From: an uncultured Parvibacter sp.
GTDB lineage: Bacteria; Actinomycetota; Coriobacteriia; Coriobacteriales; Eggerthellaceae
DNA: 23,155 nucleotides
Direction: 5' to 3'
Assembly: GCA_910587945.1 (NCBI GenBank)
Contig: CAJUNI010000014.1
Span: 1-23,155 of the forward strand
The position numbers and the translations under genes are program-made. Numbering within the stretch: the first letter of the stretch is position 1; the number at the start of each line of letters is the position of its first letter. Below the pieces are notes generated by a model. That model did not search any database. It saw nothing but the letters and a program-made list of their open reading frames with translations, and was not told the origin of the DNA. Shown in pieces: positions 1 through 6,535 of the stretch.

Positions 1-13
1 AGAAGGGCTGGGG

Positions 14-1264
14 GTGCGCCACCATATTGGGCGTGCCTTCGAAGCAGCTGAAAGCGATGCGCTGCGGGTTCATCCCGAACGCTGCGCTAAGGTACGCAAT
101 CGCAATGTGGCGTGCTTGAAGTGTGCTGATGCCTGCACGTCGGGCTGTATTGCTCTGGTGGAAGGTGAGTTGGTAGTCGACCAGACTAAGTGTGTGGGCT
201 GTGGTACCTGTGCCACGGTTTGCCCCACCTGCTCACTGGAATCGCTCAACCCGACCGACGCCGAACTTCGCCAGGAAGCGCAACGGCTCGTGGACCAAAA
301 CGTTTCGGCGCTTTCGTTCTGCTGTAGGCCTATGGCAGAGGCATTACAGGCGGTGGTGCGGCCTGAGCGCGTGGTGCCCGTTGTGTGTTTGGGGCGCGTG
401 GACGAATCGCTTCTGTTAAACATCGCCGTCCAAGGGGTGGAAGAGATTCACCTTTTGAGTGGGCGCTGTGAGCATTGCGCCCAAGCCCATGGGCGAAACA
501 CCGCAGCCATGGTGGCCGCTTCTGCTCAAGACTTGGCGAAAGCCTGGGGCAAAACGCTAACGGTAGTGGTGGAAGACGAGCCCGATCCGCTGCTTTTGCA
601 AGAAGGAGCTTCCCTTGAAGATGCCCGCAGTGCACGGGACGTGGCCTTCGCAGTACTCACGGGCAACACGCCCATTGGTGTCACCCATCGGGCTGGCGGT
701 GAAATGGCCGTCGAAGCAGGTGCCGAGGCAGCCGCGATTGCTGTGCTTGGTGGGGAAGAGGTAGGGGCTCCTGCCGGCGATCCACCGGCTGCTGCGTCCT
801 CCAGTGCTCAAAAGCTTCATTCGGTCATGAAGGATGGCACGTTGCCCCACTTTATTCCGGACCGTCGTGAGCGTTTGTTGGACGCCTTAGCGCTATGGGG
901 CGAACCTCAAGAGACAACCCTGAAAAACCGTCTGTGGGGAAGTGTTGTTATCGATGGGACGCGCTGCGTGTCCTGTCGGATGTGTGCCACGTTTTGCCCG
1001 ACGGGCGCAATTACGAAATTTGATGACGAAGATGAAATGGGTGTTATGCACCGGCCCAGCGACTGTGTGGCATGCAAGAGCTGCGCTGATATTTGCCCTG
1101 CTGATGCCATCGTGGTACTCGACGAGGTTAAAACGAAGGCCCTGATGGAGGGCACGGTTCATCGCTACAAGATGAATCCGCGTCCGGTCACATTGCATGA
1201 CAACCCGCACCAAATTCTCGACACCATGCGTCAAAGCTTAAATGGCGACATTTTTGAGCGGTAG
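14..1264 (+). CDS. multi-cluster 4Fe-4S ferredoxin-like protein
   Basis: This is a probable cytoplasmic electron-transfer protein of 416 residues; its partner enzyme is not visible. The N-terminal ferredoxin motif uses C24, C34, C37 and C41 (long spacing between the first two) and then C60, C63, C66 and C70. A second ferredoxin pair near the C-terminus uses C318, C321, C324, C328 and C351, C354, C357, C361. That predicts four [4Fe-4S] clusters. Residues about 98-160 hold further cysteines (C103, C104, C125, C152, C155) and a stretch, VVCLGRVDESLLLNIAVQG, that resembles the hydrogenase delta-subunit (MvhD/FlpD) domain; this is my inference from pattern. Residues 190-275 are a poorly conserved, Ala/Gly-rich linker. 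The GTG start at 14 has AGAAGGG six bases upstream. The reading frame stays open to the window edge, so an upstream start cannot be excluded. There is no signal peptide. Confidence 0.8.
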   Translation: MRHHIGRAFEAAESDALRVHPERCAKVRNRNVACLKCADACTSGCIALVEGELVVDQTKCVGCGTCATVCPTCSLESLNPTDAELRQEAQRLVDQNVSALSFCCRPMAEALQAVVRPERVVPVVCLGRVDESLLLNIAVQGVEEIHLLSGRCEHCAQAHGRNTAAMVAASAQDLAKAWGKTLTVVVEDEPDPLLLQEGASLEDARSARDVAFAVLTGNTPIGVTHRAGGEMAVEAGAEAAAIAVLGGEEVGAPAGDPPAAASSSAQKLHSVMKDGTLPHFIPDRRERLLDALALWGEPQETTLKNRLWGSVVIDGTRCVSCRMCATFCPTGAITKFDDEDEMGVMHRPSDCVACKSCADICPADAIVVLDEVKTKALMEGTVHRYKMNPRPVTLHDNPHQILDTMRQSLNGDIFER

Positions 1265-1329
1265 GAGCGACGTGAGAGGATACATCGTTTGATATCTACC
1301 CTTACCTATACCTTTTACGAGAGGTAGTG

Positions 1330-1381
1330 AACCCCATCTCCCTGGGAGCAGCCTAAGCTCGCACCCGCTCCTAACGGGGTT
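1330..1381 (+). other. nested inverted repeat upstream of terminator
   Basis: An outer stem AACCCC (1330-1335) pairs with GGGGTT (1376-1381), and an inner stem GGAGC (1345-1349) pairs with GCTCC (1367-1371). It lies between the ferredoxin stop codon and the terminator at 1391. It may be part of the gene's 3' untranslated region or of a small RNA ending at that terminator. I recognise no RNA family. Confidence 0.4.
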
Positions 1382-1390
1382 TATCTGCCC

Positions 1391-1435
1391 GCCCCCAGTG
1401 CCTTCTATCCTCTTCACCGGCGCTGGGGGCTTTTT
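1391..1435 (+). terminator. strong intrinsic terminator
   Basis: GCCCCCAGTGCC (1391-1402) pairs with GGCGCTGGGGGC (1419-1430), a 12-bp stem with one G-T wobble and a 16-nt loop, followed directly by TTTTT. It ends the transcript of the ferredoxin-like gene. Confidence 0.85.
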
Positions 1436-1731
1436 GCATTCAGCGCGCACCAGCTGACCTGTATCAGCTAACCCGCGCCAGGGCCCGGTGATTCAACCGG
1501 GATTCAGGGCGCAATTGTCCGACCTTAGCCAGGAAATCCCCCTTTGGTAGGCGGTAGGGGGCAATTTCGGGTGGTTTTTGCTCGCCGGGTTTGGCGGTGT
1601 TCGGAGCCCTATTTTGCGGGCAGACGTTTGCCCAGGTGAAAGTTATGCTCAGAAGAGATAACAACCCGAGATATTGCGCAGCGTGTACCAAAGTGGAGGA
1701 TCCTGGCAGCTGAGGGGCTTTTTGCATTCAG
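1426..1731 (+). repeat. 18-bp direct repeat flanking a non-coding segment
   Basis: GGGGCTTTTTGCATTCAG occurs exactly at 1426-1443 and again at 1714-1731. With small gaps the similarity extends left (GGCGCTG against GGCAGCTGA). The second copy therefore looks like a duplicate of the right arm and T-run of the upstream terminator, without the left arm. The 270 bp between the copies carries no convincing gene and contains small inverted repeats, for example CCCGGT/ACCGGG at 1484-1501. Confidence 0.6.
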
Positions 1732-1864
1732 ATTCTAAGAAAACTTCCGAATTTCCCGTCCACCAGAACTCAGCAGGTCGCTTTTCCGGTTTCGAGCAGG
1801 ATCGCACTCAGTCGGCCTTATGATCTCAACCCTTTGATACGCAGCTCGGTTGCTCGAACCCGCC
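1436..1864. other. non-coding intergenic region
   Basis: This roughly 430-bp stretch separates the terminator of the ferredoxin-like gene from the 3' end of the convergent sensor kinase gene. Apart from the terminator-arm duplicate and small hairpins, I see no gene, tRNA or clear kinase terminator in it. Confidence 0.5.
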
Positions 1865-3622
1865 CTATAAACGGGGAAGCTCTACGGTAAAGGTGGTGAG
1901 CCCGCCTAAGCCATCGGGAGTGCTGCTGACGGCAATAGAGCCGTTGTGGTTACGAACAATGTCGCTGGCAATCGCAAGGCCGAGGCCATAGCCGCCCACC
2001 GGCTTTGCGGTTGGGCCCGCTTCTGAGCTCGGAGCCTGAGCGCGCGTTCGGGCTTTGTCGGCGCGATAGAAGCGATCGAAAAGATGCTCGCAGTCTTCAG
2101 CGCTCAATTCGGGCCCATAATTGGCCACCGACAACGCCACGGAGCGACTGAGAAGAGAAACTCTCACGGTCACCGTGGTGTCGGCTCGGCCGTATTTGCA
2201 GGCGTTATCAAGGAGTGCGGCCACAAGGCGTTCCAGGCGCGCGGGATCTCCTTTGACTAAGGCGGGTTTCTCAACGCTACAGTCCAAGCTCAAGGAGTTC
2301 TCAAAGGCAACGGACTCAAACTGCAGGGCTTCGCCTTCGACCAAATCAGCAAAATCCAAGGTGGTCCAGGAAGCTTCAAGGGTAGCCGGATCTGGGGTGC
2401 GTGCTAGTTCGAGCATGGCTCCTACGAGCTCCTGCATGCGCCGGGCTTCTTCTTCGCTTCCTTCAATCCATTGGTTTTGAGACGCAACGCTTTCGTGGGC
2501 GTGGGATCGCACAATAGAGAGATTGGCCAGGATCACGGTAAGCGGTGTTTTCAACTCATGGGATGCATCGGCAATGAAGCGCTGTTGCTGATCCCAGGCG
2601 TCTTCCACGGGGCGTAACGCCCAGCGAGCGAAAAAGACACTAATGACGGCAATGATCCCCAAGGCAATAAGACCCACGACCCCCAGAAGCAGGGCGAGGG
2701 TTTGCCACGAGGAGGCATTGCTTTCATCGGCAAAAGCTACGAGGGTGGTATTGCCCAGATCGTGCTTCGCATATAAGAGCCCGCAATCGGAGAGCGTCCC
2801 TTGGGCGGAAGCACTGTTGAGCGCGTCGGTTAGGGCCTGAGCCAAAATATCTTCTGAGATCGATGCGGTGGTAATAGAGGGAAGGGGAAGGATGAGTCCT
2901 CCATCCGTCACCCGATAGACCGCCATAGGAATGTCGCTTTGGTAGTGGCGACCGCCACCAATCATCGGGGGCCGGCCGCTCTCGCTTTCGGTAGCTGAAG
3001 CACCCTCTTCAAGCTCCGATAGTTCTGGCTCGGGCGATGGCTCCGACTCGGGCGATGGCTCTTTCCCGAGTGAAGGCACGGAGTCCAGTGGCTCCTCTGC
3101 TTCTGGCGCGGGTGCCTCCTCTTGAGTGGACTCAGTGCTTGAGGAGGACGCGGTCTCTCGAGCGGATTCAGCGTCCAGGGAGGGGTCGGTCTTTTCTGCA
3201 GAGTCCATTCCTAAGGCTGGCTCTGTTCCGCCGGTCGACTCCAGTTCTTCCTGTTCATCAAGGGATTTTGGGGGAAGAAGGGTCAGATCGCCCTTATCCG
3301 GACGGAGAAAGTCTCGACGCTCGTCGAGGGGTCCGTGGCCAGCTTCCTCGAGGGCAGTGTTGAGGGCCTCGTACACCTGGCTTGCGCTTTGCTGGTAATT
3401 CAAGAAGCAGATGGCAGCGAAGGCTAGAGCAAGAAGGATGGCCGCCAGTCCGGTAGTACCGGCCACAATTTTGTGGCGCAACCGCCGAAGCGACGCTTGG
3501 ACCGTCGCGTTGGTCCGCGACGAGCTCGAAGGCTTGCGGCCTCCCTTGACGGCCGGCGCCGGGGCGCCCCCTGCAGACTCGGTAGTAATGAGTTCGGAAG
3601 AAGAGGTTGGTGAATTCGTCAT
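1865..3622 (-). CDS. membrane sensor histidine kinase
   Basis: A 585-residue two-component sensor kinase in the cytoplasmic membrane. A basic N-terminal tail (1-50) precedes TM1 (about 52-76). An extracellular region (77-305) leads to TM2 (about 308-335) and then a HisKA domain with phospho-acceptor H355 in FIADASHELKTP. The HATPase_c domain shows the N box (LLDNACKYG, N473) and G box (GGYGLGLA, 543-550). The sensor region is unusual: residues about 121-217 are a low-complexity Glu/Ser/Pro stretch with no predicted fold, followed by a short ordered part (218-300). The ATG overlaps the regulator's stop codon by 4 bp (ATGA), so the two genes are translationally coupled and the kinase presumably phosphorylates that regulator. 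The pair diverges from the VTC/DUF4956 operon, which is its likely target. The signal is unknown. Confidence 0.92.
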   Translation of the reverse strand: MTNSPTSSSELITTESAGGAPAPAVKGGRKPSSSSRTNATVQASLRRLRHKIVAGTTGLAAILLALAFAAICFLNYQQSASQVYEALNTALEEAGHGPLDERRDFLRPDKGDLTLLPPKSLDEQEELESTGGTEPALGMDSAEKTDPSLDAESARETASSSSTESTQEEAPAPEAEEPLDSVPSLGKEPSPESEPSPEPELSELEEGASATESESGRPPMIGGGRHYQSDIPMAVYRVTDGGLILPLPSITTASISEDILAQALTDALNSASAQGTLSDCGLLYAKHDLGNTTLVAFADESNASSWQTLALLLGVVGLIALGIIAVISVFFARWALRPVEDAWDQQQRFIADASHELKTPLTVILANLSIVRSHAHESVASQNQWIEGSEEEARRMQELVGAMLELARTPDPATLEASWTTLDFADLVEGEALQFESVAFENSLSLDCSVEKPALVKGDPARLERLVAALLDNACKYGRADTTVTVRVSLLSRSVALSVANYGPELSAEDCEHLFDRFYRADKARTRAQAPSSEAGPTAKPVGGYGLGLAIASDIVRNHNGSIAVSSTPDGLGGLTTFTVELPRL

Positions 3623-4290
3623 GACGTCACCAAGCGATAACCAAGGCCGCGGACGGTTTCAATCTCAGTATGAGAACCAATGTGGGTTAGTTTTTTCCGC
3701 AGGAATGAGATGTAGGCTTCCACGTTGTTATCGCCCACATCGGCATCGGCACCCCAGGCCCGATCAAGCAGCACATCTTTGGAAAGCACTTGGCCCTCGT
3801 TGGTCATCAGGACGCGCATAAGGGCAAACTCTTTCGCGCTCAGACGGATAGATTTTCCGTCACAAGCTAATTCCTGGCTGTCCAAATCAAGGCTGAGATC
3901 TCCCGCTTTTTGACGCTCAAACACTACCTCTCCTTGGCGGCGGGTCAGGGCTCGTAAATGGGCCATGAGCTCGGCAGGAGAGAAGGGCTTCGTCATGTAG
4001 TCATCGGCTCCTGCATCTAAACCGGTGATTTTATCGACGGTTGCATCGCGAGCCGTAAGAAGCAAGATGGGAGTAGGGACTCCTTTGCGACGCAACTCCC
4101 GAGCAATGCTAAATCCGTCTTGGAATGGCAGCATCACATCTAAGATGATTACGTCGTAGATAGTGCTTTCAGCCCAGGTGAGGCCAGAGTTTCCCTCATG
4201 AACCACATCGACTTCGTAGCCGTTTTCTTGAAGAATGCGCTCAAGGGCTGCTGCCAGTCCTTTGTCGTCTTCTACGATGAGTACGTGCAT
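3619..4290 (-). CDS. OmpR/PhoB-family response regulator
   Basis: A 223-residue DNA-binding response regulator. The receiver domain has acidic residues D8/D9, phospho-acceptor D51 in ILDVMLP, T79 and K101. The C-terminal winged helix (about 126-223) ends in the typical TVRGLGYRL wing. It starts at ATG 4290, with AAGGAG (complement of 4296-4301) six bases upstream. It is the first gene of the regulator-kinase operon. Upstream, two tandem 11-bp repeats sit where the -35 element should be, next to a good -10. This is the usual design of a promoter activated by OmpR-type regulators, so autoregulation is likely. Confidence 0.95.
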   Translation of the reverse strand: MHVLIVEDDKGLAAALERILQENGYEVDVVHEGNSGLTWAESTIYDVIILDVMLPFQDGFSIARELRRKGVPTPILLLTARDATVDKITGLDAGADDYMTKPFSPAELMAHLRALTRRQGEVVFERQKAGDLSLDLDSQELACDGKSIRLSAKEFALMRVLMTNEGQVLSKDVLLDRAWGADADVGDNNVEAYISFLRKKLTHIGSHTEIETVRGLGYRLVTS

Positions 4291-4319
4291 GGGCGCTCCT
4301 TGTACGAGTTTCTGCGCCT

Positions 4320-4353
4320 ATTGTACCGAGGTCTCTGAAAGTTCCCTGAAAGT
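4320..4353 (-). promoter_or_regulatory. response-regulator promoter with tandem 11-bp boxes
   Basis: Read on the minus strand, ACTTTCAGGGA (4353-4343) is followed at once by ACTTTCAGAGA (4342-4332), 10 of 11 identical. After six bases comes TACAAT (4325-4320) as a -10. No consensus -35 exists; the repeats occupy that place. OmpR/PhoB-type regulators bind tandem repeats with 11-bp spacing, so I infer a self-activated promoter. Confidence 0.6.
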
Positions 4354-4363
4354 GGTCGCTGCT

Positions 4364-4398
4364 GTTTTAAGGAATTTTTCAGGTTGACTTTTTACTAT
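4364..4398 (+). promoter_or_regulatory. candidate divergent promoter of the VTC operon
   Basis: Two adjacent 11-mers, GTTTTAAGGAA (4364-4374) and TTTTTCAGGTT (4375-4385), each match the minus-strand box ACTTTCAGGGA at 7 of 11 positions. Seven bases later lies TACTAT (4393-4398), a plausible -10. The layout mirrors the regulator's own promoter in the opposite direction. TTGACT at 4384-4389 is an alternative -35, but no -10 lies at the proper distance from it. Confidence 0.4.
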
Positions 4399-4420
4399 GA
4401 CCCCTGGTGTTCCCCGACAC

Positions 4421-4454
4421 TGTCAAAACTTCGCTGATCCCGCGGAGTTTTGGC
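4421..4454 (+). other. leader hairpin upstream of attenuator-like terminator
   Basis: TGTCAAAACTTCGC (4421-4434) pairs with GCGGAGTTTTGGCA (4441-4454), a 14-bp stem with two G-T wobbles and a 7-nt loop. It abuts the terminator stem that begins at 4455. A competing small hairpin, TGGCA (4451-4455) with TGCCA (4460-4464), would disturb both, as in transcription attenuators. Confidence 0.6.
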
Positions 4455-4500
4455 AGCACTGCCATGGCCTAACGTCTGTGGGCTATGGCAGTGCTTTTTT
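4455..4500 (+). terminator. intrinsic terminator in the leader of the VTC operon
   Basis: AGCACTGCCAT (4455-4465) pairs perfectly with ATGGCAGTGCT (4485-4495), and the stem runs into TTTTTT (4495-4500). No plus-strand gene lies upstream for it to terminate. The VTC start codon is only 31 bp downstream, too close to hold a separate promoter comfortably. It is therefore either an attenuator of that operon or the end of a small RNA of about 95 nt. Confidence 0.8.
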
Positions 4501-4531
4501 CTAGATGTTTATTGTGGGGCGAGGTGGTTCT

Positions 4532-5694
4532 ATGGGTGTCAATCAGGACGTCTTCCAACGCATTGAAAAAAGTATCGCATCGCGAGCGCCCAGCGGGAGG
4601 CTGTGCAAGCGGCGCTTTGTGAAACTATGGCGCCGGATGCCTATGGGCGTTCTACCATTACGAGCGTATATTTGGATACGCCGGAGCGCTGGCTCATAAC
4701 GCGGTCGCTCGAGAAGCCTCTCTATAAAGAGAAGCTGCGGTTGCGCACCTATGGGGCAGCAGCTGGTGATGCCTTGATCGCTGCTCTGCGTCATCCGGAA
4801 GCAGTGGCTAAGGATGTTGAAGCTGATCAACCGCTCGTATTTGTGGAGCTTAAAAAGAAGTTCAAAGGCGTGGTCTATAAACGTCGCATTGATTTGCCTT
4901 TGAATCAGGCAGTTTATTTTGTGCAGGCAGCGTTGAGTTCCTCTGCGTCAGAAGCGGTGGCTTATCTGGACGAAGCTGGTTGCTTTGCGGATGGTGCGGA
5001 GGAGGAAGACGGGCTGGATGCTCAAGGGGCTTTGTCCCGGCGCCATCGCCAAATTGCTCAAGAAATTGCGGTGGCGCTCGGTCGCTATCCGCATCTCGCT
5101 CCAGCCTTGGCTATCCGCTGCGAACGCGTAGCGTGGGCGCCCGTATCCCCCGCAGCCGAAGATCTTCGCATTACCTTTGATGATACCTTGAGCTACCTCG
5201 ATCTCCAGGTGGCCGAAGATTCGTGGCATCCCGTTATCGCCTCTGATGAGTCCATCATGGAAATCAAATGTCCTCAGTCTCTTCCCTTGGATTTGGTGGA
5301 AGTGCTGGGCGCTGAAGCGATCTATCCGTCATCTTTTTCCAAATACGGTACTGCACACCAAATTGAGCAAGGGCTCCTGGATGAGTGCGGTGCGCTGTAT
5401 TGGGAGTCGCAGACTGCACCGCGCCATCGCGTAGTGCCGGGCGCAGCAGCGGCTTCCCATAAAACAGTCCATCGTTCCAACCCGCAGGGGAAAGCCCCCG
5501 GCCAAACGGACGATGGCGGGGCACTGCTGCCCCCGAATCACGCATACGTCTCGACGTCTCCGTCACGCCCTTCTCGCCGCGCACACTCCTCGTCTTCACG
5601 ACCGACCGGCGCAACGACCTTCCCTCGGGAGGGAATCTTTCGCCGACTGACTGAGAAAGTTTTAGCGTCACACCGAAAGGAAGCTCATGTTTGA
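4532..5694 (+). CDS. VTC-type polyphosphate polymerase-domain protein, apparent -1 frameshift
   Basis: The VTC domain is the catalytic fold of yeast Vtc4, which makes polyphosphate from ATP. Starting at ATG 4532 (GAGG at 4521-4524), the frame reads MGVNQDVFQRIEK and then leaves the family pattern at an A6 run (4566-4571). A shift of -1 there restores EKKYRIASAQREAVQAALCE and the rest of the domain, giving a 387-residue product. The tunnel residues are recognisable: KYRI, KEKLRLRTYG, the basic KKKFKGVVYKRR segment, the acidic MEIKC strand and the final SFSKYGT. The last 100 or so residues are a low-complexity Ser/Pro/Arg tail without family similarity. A start at GTG 4603 would lack the first basic strand and probably be inactive. 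The gene may be a pseudogene, a recoded gene or a sequencing error. Its stop overlaps the DUF4956 start by 8 bp. Confidence 0.85.
5469..5533 (+). other. hairpin cluster inside the VTC C-terminal tail
   Basis: CCATCGT (5469-5475) pairs with ACGATGG (5510-5516) around an inner GGGG-AAAG-CCCC element. A second perfect hairpin follows at once: GGGGCA (5518-5523) with TGCCCC (5528-5533). It lies in the part of the VTC gene that encodes a tail without family similarity, so the RNA structure may matter more than the peptide. Confidence 0.45.
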
Positions 5695-6382
5695 TTCGAC
5701 CCTCTCCTCCATTTTTGGCAGCAGTGAATCACTGGTGGCAGCCATTACCACTGGGGAATTCCTGGTGTGTTGTGTGGCCTCGATTGTGTTGGGCATGGTC
5801 TGTGCGGGCATTTATATGTTTCGCCATAGCTACTCGAAGAATTTCGTGGTCACCCTGGCGCTGCTGCCGTTGATCGTGCAAATGGTCATCACGCTGGTCA
5901 ATGGCAACCTGGGCGCAGGCATTGCGGTTATGGGTGTCTTTAACCTCGTGCGCTTCCGCTCTATTCCGGGTAGCGCGAAGGACATCGGCAGTGTGTTTTT
6001 AGCCATGGCTATTGGTCTTGCTACGGGCATGGGTTTCTTGGCGCTGGCTGTGGTGTTCACGGTCATCGTGGCCATTGTGAATCTGGTCTTTGTGGCCACG
6101 CCCTTTGGTCAGCCCAAAGAACAGGCTAAAACGCTCACCATTACCGTTCCCGAAGACCTGGAATTTGATGGCATGTTTGATGAAGTGCTCGAGCGCTTTA
6201 CGGCTGAATACGAGCTCATTGAGATTCAAACCAAGAACCTTGGGAGTTTGTTCCAACTGTCCTATTTGATTCGCATGAAGGGTCACGGAGAAGAAAAAGC
6301 CCTGATTGATTCGCTGCGCTGCCTCAATGGCAACCTGAAAATTGCGCTGGGATGTACTCCTCGTCAGCGCGAAACCCTCTAG
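5687..6382 (+). CDS. DUF4956 integral membrane protein
   Basis: A 231-residue membrane protein of the DUF4956 family, whose genes commonly neighbour VTC-domain genes. Hydrophobic segments lie at about 23-45, 53-73, 76-88 and 102-138. The family signature FNLVRFRSIPGSAKDI (85-100) is followed by the Gly/Ala-rich MAIGLATGMGF. The C-terminal part (146-231) is soluble and probably cytoplasmic. The biochemical role is not established; context suggests it works with the VTC protein at the membrane. The ATG at 5687 has AAAGGAAG upstream and lies inside the end of the VTC gene (8-bp overlap), so translation is coupled. Length is normal and no defect is visible. Confidence 0.9.
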   Translation: MFDSTLSSIFGSSESLVAAITTGEFLVCCVASIVLGMVCAGIYMFRHSYSKNFVVTLALLPLIVQMVITLVNGNLGAGIAVMGVFNLVRFRSIPGSAKDIGSVFLAMAIGLATGMGFLALAVVFTVIVAIVNLVFVATPFGQPKEQAKTLTITVPEDLEFDGMFDEVLERFTAEYELIEIQTKNLGSLFQLSYLIRMKGHGEEKALIDSLRCLNGNLKIALGCTPRQRETL

Positions 6383-6411
6383 CGACCTTCTAATAAGCGG
6401 GGAACAGGGTA

Positions 6412-6432
6412 GCGTGATCCGCTGGTGATCAC
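6412..6432. repeat. 7-bp inverted repeat between DUF4956 and lipoprotein genes
   Basis: CGTGATC (6412-6418) and GATCACG (6426-6432) form a perfect inverted repeat with a 7-nt spacer. No T-run follows, so it is not a standard terminator. It could be an operator or an mRNA-stabilising hairpin in the 153-bp gap. Confidence 0.45.
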
Positions 6433-6535
6433 GGATTGCGCCCCTAGGCTCCACACCGCTCCCATCCCTTCGCTATGCCAATCCTTGTAGCAGTTTCGAC
6501 AGCTATATCTGTATGAGATAGGAGTTTTACCCTCT

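Noticed and set aside
1325..1381. Resemblance of GTGAACCCC and GGGAGCAGC to signal recognition particle RNA
   Set aside because: The GGAA tetraloop and flanking CAGG/AGCA symmetric loop are missing, and the helix does not pair as required.
1464..1727. 87-residue minus-strand reading frame in the intergenic region
   Set aside because: No good ribosome site, no recognisable family, and it overlaps the duplicated terminator arm; composition looks non-coding.
4603..5694. VTC gene as a normal gene starting at GTG 4603
   Set aside because: It would lack the first conserved basic strand (KYRI), which is plainly encoded just upstream in the adjoining frame.
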